Assembly: GCF_004519405.1 (NCBI RefSeq)
Contig: NZ_SGWI01000005.1
Location: 124,001 to 188,000, forward strand
Direction of reading: 5' to 3'
DNA: 64,000 nt
Source: Pseudomonas sp. BCA17
GTDB taxonomy: Bacteria > Pseudomonadota > Gammaproteobacteria > Pseudomonadales > Pseudomonadaceae
Position 1 is the first letter of the stretch; the number at the start of each line of letters is the position of its first letter. The position numbers and the translations under genes were made by a program. Below, in pieces: positions 34,263 through 41,194 of this stretch. The notes below the pieces were generated by a model, which had not been told where the DNA came from, searched no databases, and was given only the letters and a program-made list of their open reading frames with translations.

Positions 34263-35840
34263 ATGGCCCTCGACATTCACGCCCACCGCATCCTGATCCT
34301 CGACTTCGGTTCCCAGTACACCCAACTGATCGCCCGCCGCGTGCGTGAAATCGGCGTGTACTGCGAACTGCATCCGTTCGACATGGACGACGCAGCGATC
34401 CGCGAATTCGCCCCTAAAGGTGTCATCCTCGCCGGCGGCCCCGAGTCCGTGCACGAAGCCAACAGCCCGCGCTGCCCGCAAGCGGTATTCGACTTGGGCG
34501 TGCCGGTCTTCGGTATCTGCTACGGCATGCAGACCATGGCCGAGCAACTGGGCGGCAAGGTTGAAGGTTCCGAGTTGCGTGAATTCGGTTATGCCCGTGT
34601 GGACGTGGTCGGCAAGAGCCGCCTGCTGGACGGTATCGAAGATCACATCGACGCCGATGGCCTGTTCGGCCTTGATGTGTGGATGAGCCACGGTGACAAA
34701 GTCACCCGGATGCCGGAAGACTTCCACATCCTGGCCAGCACCCCGAGCTGCCCGATTGCCGGCATGTTCAGCGACGAGCGTCGTTACTACGGCGTGCAGT
34801 TCCACCCGGAAGTGACCCACACCAAGCAAGGCGGCCGCATCCTGTCGCGCTTCATCCTCGACATCTGCGAGTGTGAAGCCCTGTGGACACCGTCGAAAAT
34901 CGCTGAGGACGCCATTGCCCAGGTGCGTGCCCAGGTCGGCACCGACAACGTGCTGCTCGGCCTGTCCGGCGGCGTTGACTCCTCCGTGGTTGCAGCACTG
35001 CTGCACAAAGCCATCGGCGACCAGTTGACCTGTGTATTCGTCGATAACGGCCTGCTGCGCCTGCATGAAGGCGAGCAAGTGATGGCCATGTTCGCCGAGA
35101 ACATGGGCGTCAAGGTGATCCGTGCCAACGCCGAAGAGCAGTTCCTGAACAACCTGGCCGGCGAGTCCGACCCGGAGAAGAAACGCAAGATCATCGGTCG
35201 TACCTTCATCGACGTATTCGATGCCGAGTCCAACAAACTGGACAACATCAAGTACCTGGCCCAAGGCACCATCTACCCTGACGTGATCGAGTCGGCCGGC
35301 GCCAAGAGCGGCAAGGCCCACGTGATCAAGTCCCACCACAACGTGGGTGGCCTGCCTGAGGAAATGAACCTCAAGCTGGTAGAGCCGTTGCGCGAACTGT
35401 TCAAGGACGAAGTCCGCCGTCTGGGCCTGGAACTGGGCCTGCCGTACGACATGGTCTACCGCCACCCATTCCCGGGCCCGGGCCTGGGCGTGCGCATCCT
35501 GGGTGAAGTGAAGAAGGAATACGCCGACTTGCTGCGTCGTGCCGACCACATCTTCATCGAAGAACTGCGCAAGGCCGACTGGTATCACAAAGTCAGCCAG
35601 GCATTCGTGGTGTTCCAACCGGTGAAATCCGTTGGCGTCGTAGGCGATGGCCGTCGCTACGCATGGGTCGTGGCCCTGCGTGCCGTAGAAACCATCGACT
35701 TCATGACCGCCCGCTGGGCACACCTGCCGTACGAACTGCTGGAAACTGTCAGCGGCCGTATCATCAATGAGATCGAAGGCATTTCGCGCGTTACTTATGA
35801 CGTGTCGAGCAAGCCGCCGGCGACGATTGAGTGGGAGTGA
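34263..35840 (+). CDS. guaA: GMP synthase (glutamine-hydrolysing)
   Basis: GuaA aminates XMP to GMP using glutamine. The 525-residue protein has the class I glutaminase triad nucleophile C86 (GICYGMQTM) with H and E in VQFHPEVTH, the ATP pyrophosphatase P loop GLSGGVDSS, and the C-terminal dimerisation domain (RHPFPGPGLGVRILGE). Three hairpins, the last a strong terminator, follow it. Confidence 0.97.
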   Translation: MALDIHAHRILILDFGSQYTQLIARRVREIGVYCELHPFDMDDAAIREFAPKGVILAGGPESVHEANSPRCPQAVFDLGVPVFGICYGMQTMAEQLGGKVEGSELREFGYARVDVVGKSRLLDGIEDHIDADGLFGLDVWMSHGDKVTRMPEDFHILASTPSCPIAGMFSDERRYYGVQFHPEVTHTKQGGRILSRFILDICECEALWTPSKIAEDAIAQVRAQVGTDNVLLGLSGGVDSSVVAALLHKAIGDQLTCVFVDNGLLRLHEGEQVMAMFAENMGVKVIRANAEEQFLNNLAGESDPEKKRKIIGRTFIDVFDAESNKLDNIKYLAQGTIYPDVIESAGAKSGKAHVIKSHHNVGGLPEEMNLKLVEPLRELFKDEVRRLGLELGLPYDMVYRHPFPGPGLGVRILGEVKKEYADLLRRADHIFIEELRKADWYHKVSQAFVVFQPVKSVGVVGDGRRYAWVVALRAVETIDFMTARWAHLPYELLETVSGRIINEIEGISRVTYDVSSKPPATIEWE

Positions 35841-35851
35841 TTGGGCACCCT

Positions 35852-35888
35852 GCACTGATTAGAGTGCGGCGCTAGACCCCGATTAGCG
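35852..35888 (+). other. Two short hairpins after guaA
   Basis: GCACT/AGTGC (35852-35867, six-base loop) and GCGCTA/TAGCGC (35869-35888, nine-base... loop GACCCCGAT lies between the arms) stand in tandem just upstream of the guaA terminator. No tRNA or known riboswitch could be matched here. Confidence 0.4.
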
Positions 35889-35904
35889 CAGGAAGGGCCT
35901 AGCC

Positions 35905-35940
35905 AATGCCAGTCAGTTTTGCTGACTGGCATTTTTGTTT
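35905..35940 (+). terminator. Terminator after guaA
   Basis: A 12-base perfect stem, AATGCCAGTCAG/CTGACTGGCATT, with a five-base loop is followed by a T-rich tract (TTTTTGTTTTT). Confidence 0.9.
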
Positions 35941-36003
35941 TTGGGCAGAAAGCTCCGAAGCAAAAACCGTCGTTTCAATGAGCGACAAAGGCTAGTGTAA
36001 GTA

Positions 36004-38076
36004 TTAGAGAAACTGTGATCGAATCAAATCCGTATCGAATGGTGTGATCCCTTGATCAGGCGCAAACACCGACTGTGCTTGCTGCGGTGAAGGCACTCGT
36101 TCTCCCCGTGCTCGAACATGCAAATCGAACAGAGTCTCCAAGTCCGGTCTTGGCGTATGTACCAATGCTCGCAGCATTAACGAAACCCCGCTGAGGTTGT
36201 TTCCGACGTTGTTCCATCGCGGAGATGAAGTGAGCCCCAAGTCGGCCCAAATCGTGTGGCGCTCCTGCAAGTCCATCACGAATGGCAGACAGATCACTGT
36301 GTCGGATGCGATATCGATGCGATCGAACACGGAGCGCGGCTCGAATACTTCACCCGACGCAGTGTCGGCGCGCGCCATCCAGCCAGCGAAGCATTCAGGA
36401 AGATCGCAGTACGGCTGCTCGGTGAATGAGTTGATAGACGTAACGACGTAGCGGATACCCTTCTTGACGAGGATATCGAGGTCGAGGTCGATGAACTCTG
36501 AAGCTCCGTCGGGCGCGTCGACGATGTCGCCGCTGTGGTAGCCGCCGAAAGCCTTCAGGTTGTAGTACGCGACCGATTCTATGAATACAAAATTGGCGTC
36601 GAAAAATGCTGCGGACAAGTCGATGTCGGTGCGTCCACGGCCGTTCTTCCACCATAAGAACAGGCGAATGAAGCGCGTGTCAGGCATAGGCAAGCGACTA
36701 CCCCGCACCAGCGTTCTCAACGACTTCGATGAGGCTCGCTGCGCCAGCGGCACCTTGTATTCGCGTAATGCTGGATCGATGAAACAACGGCCCAGTGGCG
36801 GTAGCGACGTAAAACGCGATACGAGAGCGTCCTCGCAGATTCTGGCTGTACGTGCCAACACGTCGGGGGCGATAGGTTCGCGTCGGTCCTTTATGCCATA
36901 GACTTTGGCAAATGCACCTTTCGGTATGAAGGTTCGCAGGGGAAGGGGGCGCGGTGCCCGTACCTGGGCCAGTAGTTGCAGCAAGACAGGAGAGGACACT
37001 TGTGGTGCAACCACCTCGAACGCATCGAGAACCGATTCGGGTTCAGTCGTGCGCCGCAGGGTCACGTCCAGCCGTCGTGCAAACTCGCCAGGACGGCTTT
37101 GGAGTATCGGTATAAGCGTGGCGATATGACGCTGGGCAAGCAATTTTTCGACGCGTGATGCAAATGAATCTGGTGCTTCGTTGCGACGTGCTGCCGTGAT
37201 TGCGGCGAGCGCTCGAGGGTAGTTGTCGGCGTAGTCGCCCGGATGCAGTACTTCAGCCAGTCGTTTCCATCGCTCAGCCTGCCGCATCACGTCTTCTGCA
37301 GCGTTGGGGATGCGGTCGAGCAGGCGCAACAGCAGGCGGCGCATCGAACGCTTCATCGCAGTGAAACGTGTCGACGCTGTCGCCAGTGACACGTCTCCTC
37401 CATTCAGCGCGACCGCGAGTCGTAGCACGTCAGTTGCCGTATCGACGTTTCGCTCCAGAAATGCCTCAACCCGTGCATCACCGGCTACATGCAGGATAAG
37501 TGCGCTGCCAACCTGTGCACGGATCTCCCGAAACGGTACGGACTCAGGCAGCAGTCGGAACACATCGCTTTTGTACTCTCGGATAAACCAGATGACATCG
37601 GCAGTTTCCTCTTCTGAGAGCGAGGTGCGCGATGATATCAGCGGTTCAAGGAGTGACTCGAACTCAGAGACACTTCCCGGTTCGATAACGCGGGATATGA
37701 AGTTGCCTTCAAGCATCGCAGGTCGAGCGTGTTCGGTCGGTGGTAACCGTAGAAGCGTGAGGTAGTGAATGACGGCGTTAAGGTACAACTCCGCCTCTGA
37801 GGCTGTCAGGACCTGCTCTGGAAAGTCAGGGTAAAAGGGCCTGTGGTGTACATGAGCGCCCGTTTCCCGCCGAAGGACGCCAACAATTTCCCGCAGCCAG
37901 TACTTGAGTTCTGTTGCTGATAACTTGCCGATTTGCTCAATCAGAGACTCTGACAATACACATCGGAACGCCGCGACTTCCCGGACAGCCGACGCGACCT
38001 GAGCGCGCGTGGCACCGCCAGTGCCCATCGGGACGTGAACTTTGCTACGGCGACGCAGGAACAACCCCTGATTCAT
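36004..38076 (-). CDS. Large protein with a TerD-like C-terminal domain
   Basis: The 690-residue protein has no recognised name. Residues about 1-460 are helical with many Arg and Leu residues; 14-45 form a short basic lead-in (SKVHVPMGTGGATRAQ). Residues about 468-615 look like a TerD fold: RLFLWWKNGRGRTDIDLSAAFF, VAYYNLKAFGGYHSGDIVDA and SEFIDLDLDILVKKGIRYVV (in pieces) align with the TerD pattern of a DLDxSAF strand, a YYN strand, a HSGD loop and an acidic metal-binding strand. TerD proteins bind Ca2+ and occur in stress and tellurite-resistance gene sets, but no terABCDEZ neighbour is visible here. It stands alone; AAGGGAG precedes the ATG. Third-codon GC appears lower than in flanking genes. 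TerD assignment is by my pattern reading. Confidence 0.68.
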   Translation of the reverse strand: MNQGLFLRRRSKVHVPMGTGGATRAQVASAVREVAAFRCVLSESLIEQIGKLSATELKYWLREIVGVLRRETGAHVHHRPFYPDFPEQVLTASEAELYLNAVIHYLTLLRLPPTEHARPAMLEGNFISRVIEPGSVSEFESLLEPLISSRTSLSEEETADVIWFIREYKSDVFRLLPESVPFREIRAQVGSALILHVAGDARVEAFLERNVDTATDVLRLAVALNGGDVSLATASTRFTAMKRSMRRLLLRLLDRIPNAAEDVMRQAERWKRLAEVLHPGDYADNYPRALAAITAARRNEAPDSFASRVEKLLAQRHIATLIPILQSRPGEFARRLDVTLRRTTEPESVLDAFEVVAPQVSSPVLLQLLAQVRAPRPLPLRTFIPKGAFAKVYGIKDRREPIAPDVLARTARICEDALVSRFTSLPPLGRCFIDPALREYKVPLAQRASSKSLRTLVRGSRLPMPDTRFIRLFLWWKNGRGRTDIDLSAAFFDANFVFIESVAYYNLKAFGGYHSGDIVDAPDGASEFIDLDLDILVKKGIRYVVTSINSFTEQPYCDLPECFAGWMARADTASGEVFEPRSVFDRIDIASDTVICLPFVMDLQERHTIWADLGLTSSPRWNNVGNNLSGVSLMLRALVHTPRPDLETLFDLHVRARGERVPSPQQAQSVFAPDQGITPFDTDLIRSQFL

Positions 38077-38112
38077 GCTTGATTTACTCCCTTAGCGCCG
38101 TCGTGGACGAGT

Positions 38113-38129
38113 TGTAGCGTCTTGCTACA
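38113..38129. promoter_or_regulatory. Palindrome upstream of the TerD-like gene
   Basis: TGTAGC (38113-38118) and GCTACA (38124-38129) form a perfect six-base inverted repeat with a five-base spacer, 37 bases ahead of the start. It could be an operator, but no matching copy is seen elsewhere. Confidence 0.3.
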
Positions 38130-38137
38130 GCTGATGT

Positions 38138-38161
38138 AAAAACGCCTGCAAGCAGCAGGCG
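38138..38161 (-). terminator. Minus-strand terminator between aph and the TerD-like gene
   Basis: CGCCTGC/GCAGGCG (38143-38149 and 38155-38161) with a five-base loop is followed on the - strand by five T residues. It separates transcription of the phosphotransferase gene from the TerD-like gene, which therefore needs its own promoter in the 60 bases that remain. Confidence 0.75.
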
Positions 38162-38302
38162 CAGTGTGGAGAGCGAAACCCCTAGGTCATCGGAGGTTAG
38201 AAGGAAGGTGTTCCATAGCCACGAGGGCATTCTACGAAAGGTTGAATCTGTTTGTCAGGTCGCAGCGTCTCTCAACAGTAACAAGCTGCTTCGCCGGAAG
38301 AA

Positions 38303-38347
38303 GGGGGCCGCTTCGCGACCCAGCGGGAGCAAGCTCCCTCACCACAG
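38303..38347. repeat. Single REP unit
   Basis: This half-element (AGCGGGAGCAAGCTCCCTC followed by ACCACAG) matches one arm of the REPINs here. The 334-base stretch 38077-38410 otherwise holds the palindrome, the terminator and no gene that I can support. Confidence 0.65.
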
Positions 38348-38410
38348 GGTTGCTTTGCGCCCTGCCTGTCTCTTACCTGTTAGAGGTGGGTATCGAGGGT
38401 GCACTCGGCG

Positions 38411-39211
38411 TCAGAAAAACTCATCCAACAAACAATAGAACTTGATCCGCTGCTCATCGGGTTCCACACCATAAACCTCAAAAAAGGGTTTAACCCATGC
38501 CTGCCCCAGGTTGCGCTGAATACTCCGCGCTGCCAGGGCAAGGTCTTGATAACGGTCACTGATCCCCAGCCGACCGCAGTCGATGAAGCCGCTGAAGTGA
38601 CCCTCTGCCGCCATGAAGTTCGGCAGACAGGCGTCGCCGTGGGTGACGACCCGATCATGGGGCTCTGGCTGAGTCGACAACAGTTCGGCAAACACGTCTT
38701 CAGCACTTTGCCCCAGTCGCTCGTCGTCGAAGTCCGACTCGTCCACCCGCCCCGCGCTGACATGTGCCTGGGCGCGTGCGATGCGTTGCTCAAGTGAATG
38801 GTCGAAGGGGCAGCGTGCGATAGGAACTTGATGCAATGTACGCAGCGCCGTCGCCAGTAGGTTGATGACCTGCGCGGCAGAAAGCTCGCTGGCGCTGGCC
38901 AGGTCCTGTCCCGGTACGGTGGTCATCAGTAGCCAATGGCGATGGTCGTCTTGCACTTCATCCAGGACCACAGGCGCAGGCAGATCAACCTGCCGCAGCC
39001 AGCGAAGCCGCTTGATTTCATCTGCCAGCTCACCGTGTTCCTCAAGGGGCTCGGACTTCAGGAACAGATCCGTGCCGTCGTCCTGGCGCAGGCGAAAGAC
39101 ATCTGCACGCGACTCGCCGATGGCTTGCTGCTCGACGAGTGCATGGGGGTATTGTCCACGCCATTTGTTTGGAATATTCACGTGCTTTCTTTCCAGCTGA
39201 CACCCGTACAA
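38411..39211 (-). CDS. Aminoglycoside O-phosphotransferase, APH(3')-II type
   Basis: The protein (266 residues from a TTG start, 256 from a GTG at 39181) belongs to the APH(3') family, which phosphorylates the 3'-hydroxyl of aminoglycosides such as kanamycin and neomycin. The kinase core is intact: ADVFRLRQ, VTHGDACLPNFM (catalytic Asp and Asn), FIDCGRLGISDRYQDLALAA (metal-binding Asp) and the C-terminal LLDEFF. It resembles the chromosomal APH(3')-IIb enzymes of Pseudomonas. Whether it confers resistance is unknown, as such chromosomal genes are often silent or may act on other substrates. The start is uncertain: the TTG has GAGGTAGAG ahead of it, and the GTG has GGAAAGAAAG. Confidence 0.88.
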   Translation of the reverse strand: MYGCQLERKHVNIPNKWRGQYPHALVEQQAIGESRADVFRLRQDDGTDLFLKSEPLEEHGELADEIKRLRWLRQVDLPAPVVLDEVQDDHRHWLLMTTVPGQDLASASELSAAQVINLLATALRTLHQVPIARCPFDHSLEQRIARAQAHVSAGRVDESDFDDERLGQSAEDVFAELLSTQPEPHDRVVTHGDACLPNFMAAEGHFSGFIDCGRLGISDRYQDLALAARSIQRNLGQAWVKPFFEVYGVEPDEQRIKFYCLLDEFF

Positions 39212-39357
39212 ACTCTACCTCAAGCCGGCAAGGGTTGGAGAGTTTCCTGGGCTTGCCCATAATCGGAATGAAGCAACGCTACCTTATTGCTTCTGATTTA
39301 ATTAACACGCTGATGCCATTGCTCACTGTGAGCGGTCGCAATCTTGGAGGCCCGTAC

Positions 39358-40050
39358 ATGAAGCTGGAAGAGCGTATGCAGAGTGCCATTGATGGCATGC
39401 TGGAAAACGTGATCCTGCGCATGGATGTTGCTGCGCTTGGCGGGCATTCACAGGTTTCTGTTGCGTTGGATGAGCTAATGCGCAAAGGCGTGATCGTCCG
39501 CATGGGCATTGGCATCTACGCGAAAGCTTCGCGTCACCCTGATACAGGCGTTGTCACTCCTGTAGCTGACCTTGAAACACTCGCTGTTGAGGTGTTTCAG
39601 CGGCTGGGTGTTAGTGCGTCTGTGCAAGTCGCCAAATCCGGATCGGGGCGTTCAGTCGTGTCAAAAAACGCAAAGATCTGTGTGAAAGGTAGCCGCCGAA
39701 TTCGACGCAAGTTATCGCTCGGGGGACGGTCGGTGGTTTATGTCAATGAACTCGCCTCTCCCCGGAAACCGAAAAGCTCGGTACGGCGTCATCCGAAAAC
39801 GGGTGCGTTGATCATTCCTGAGTCTGGACTAAGGCGTTATGTGATGGATCTGGCGGACTCGTGCCAGGTCGCTTATATCAGGACTTACGCAGATGAGTGG
39901 GCAGAAAATGTTTCCCGTCTGGCGGGAGATGATGTTCGCACAGACGTCATAGAGAACTTGGTCATCGCGCTGAAGAAAGAGAAAAAAGTCACCGGTCTGG
40001 AAGCGGTTCACCTGCTCACCAACTATTTGAGGGAAAAGCAGCGTGTTTGA
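39358..40050 (+). CDS. AbiEi-like winged-helix protein (DUF6088 type), no toxin partner
   Basis: The 230-residue protein starts at an ATG after TTGGAGG. Residues about 1-60 form a winged-helix fold (GGHSQVSVALDELMRKGVIVRMG then GIYAKA), as in AbiEi-type antitoxins, which bind DNA and regulate themselves. The central part (DLETLAVEVFQRLGVSAS...) resembles the DUF6088 pattern. The C-terminal 80 residues are helical and charged (LAGDDVRTDVIENLVIALKK). AbiEi antitoxins usually sit next to a nucleotidyltransferase toxin; none is encoded here, as treR follows in the opposite direction. It may be a solitary regulator, or an antitoxin left without its toxin. Confidence 0.62.
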   Translation: MKLEERMQSAIDGMLENVILRMDVAALGGHSQVSVALDELMRKGVIVRMGIGIYAKASRHPDTGVVTPVADLETLAVEVFQRLGVSASVQVAKSGSGRSVVSKNAKICVKGSRRIRRKLSLGGRSVVYVNELASPRKPKSSVRRHPKTGALIIPESGLRRYVMDLADSCQVAYIRTYADEWAENVSRLAGDDVRTDVIENLVIALKKEKKVTGLEAVHLLTNYLREKQRV

Positions 40051-40240
40051 CCCATTCAAGGAGCCGCTATTCATTCCGTCCGCGGCCTGAATGGCTTAGT
40101 GACGACGGACACTGTCGAGGGGTGTTCAGACGATCCTGCGATCTCCCGAAAATATCAGGCGTTTGATCAGCGGCGGGGCTACACCATCGATTAAGAGGCG
40201 CGGCTCTCAAGCCTCTAGCCCCCAACCCTGCGCGTACCTT

Positions 40241-40945
40241 TCAACGACGCGCAATATCCGAAAAGTAAAACTTATCCAACGTATGCCGCGACTCGGTGTA
40301 CTCGAACTGCCGCCCGTCCTGCAAAAACGTCTGGTTACTCACCACGATCACATGGCTCTGGCCGTCTAGGTCGAGGTGTGCCTGGTCGTCCTTGCTGCGC
40401 GGCAGGGCTTCGATGGTGCGTTGGGCGTAGGCAATTTGCAGTTGTAAGGTCTGTTCGATAAACGCGTAGATCGACTGTTCGGCGATAGCGCGGTCCAGCC
40501 CCGGGATCACGTCAGCGACGAAGTGGTTGATGTCGAGGATCACGCGTTTGCCGCCGATGCGCCGTACCCGTTTGATGCGGGTGATCAGGGTGCCGGGTTC
40601 TGCTTCGATGTGTTGCAGCAGTGAGCCTTCCAGGGGCAACTGGGTGAATTCGACGACTTCAGTGCGTACGTCATCGCCCAGGTCGGCGTGGGTTTCGTGG
40701 AAGCTGACGATACCACCCAGTTGGAACTCGATCGGGTTGGGCGACAGCACGAAGGTGCCCTTGCCGTGGATTTTTTGTGCAAAACCACGTTCCTGAAGCT
40801 GCTCGATGGCGCGGCGCACGGTGCCGCGGCTGGCCTGGTAGCTGTCCATCAGTTCGGTTTCGGAGGGAAGGCGCGTGCCGCGTTGCAGGCGTTCGGTGGT
40901 GATGCTGGCAAGCAGATCCGTATAGATCTGGTTGTATTTGCTCAT
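40241..40945 (-). CDS. treR: Trehalose operon repressor TreR
   Basis: The 234-residue protein is a GntR-family, HutC-subfamily repressor: winged HTH at residues about 5-65 (RLPSETELMDSYQASRGTVRRAIEQL) and a UTRA effector domain. In homologues trehalose-6-phosphate is the inducer. It is transcribed divergently from treP, and two identical palindromic operators lie between the genes. The assignment to trehalose rests on this neighbourhood. Confidence 0.92.
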   Translation of the reverse strand: MSKYNQIYTDLLASITTERLQRGTRLPSETELMDSYQASRGTVRRAIEQLQERGFAQKIHGKGTFVLSPNPIEFQLGGIVSFHETHADLGDDVRTEVVEFTQLPLEGSLLQHIEAEPGTLITRIKRVRRIGGKRVILDINHFVADVIPGLDRAIAEQSIYAFIEQTLQLQIAYAQRTIEALPRSKDDQAHLDLDGQSHVIVVSNQTFLQDGRQFEYTESRHTLDKFYFSDIARR

Positions 40946-41087
40946 GGAGATGGCTCTGTGCCCGACGGATGAAGGTGACTGCGCGTTCAGGCAGGAACCT
41001 TAGTGGCAGAGGTGGGGTTTGTCCATTGGATGCCGGAGCAAGAACAGAAATGTCCGACTCAGGGTTCGGAAAAGTAAACAATTTGTA

Positions 41088-41103
41088 ACTCGTACAGACG
41101 AGT
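41088..41103. promoter_or_regulatory. TreR-type operator 1
   Basis: ACTCGTACAGACGAGT is a 16-base inverted repeat (arms ACTCGT/ACGAGT, spacer ACAG), of the length and symmetry bound by HutC-type GntR repressors. An identical copy lies 26 bases downstream. Confidence 0.72.
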
Positions 41104-41113
41104 TGTTGCTTTA

Positions 41114-41129
41114 ACTCGTACAGACGAGT
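41114..41129. promoter_or_regulatory. TreR-type operator 2
   Basis: This is an exact copy of operator 1, with the centre-to-centre distance 26 bases, about two and a half helical turns. Both lie between treR and treP. Confidence 0.72.
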
Positions 41130-41166
41130 ACTTTTGCCCTCGGCGTGCTGCCAATGACTGCCCCCA

Positions 41167-41174
41167 AATAAAAA
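41167..41174 (+). promoter_or_regulatory. Hfq/Crc-type A-rich motif before treP
   Basis: AATAAAAA (within AAATAAAAAAATC) fits the AANAANAA target of Hfq/Crc and lies just ahead of the treP ribosome site (GTGGAAAC), where Hfq-Crc would block translation. Confidence 0.5.
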
Positions 41175-41194
41175 AATCAAAGTGGAAACCAAGC

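Noticed and set aside
35841..36003. tRNA gene after guaA
   Set aside because: Hairpins are present but no T-loop consensus (GTTCRA) or CCA end, and arms do not fit a cloverleaf.
39139..39357. N-terminal extension of the AbiEi-like gene into the aph coding region
   Set aside because: It would overlap the aph start and lacks similarity to the family; the ATG at 39358 has a good ribosome site.
35841..40240. Integrated island with attachment sites
   Set aside because: I looked for a repeat of the guaA 3' end near 40 kb and for an integrase or transposase frame, and saw neither.
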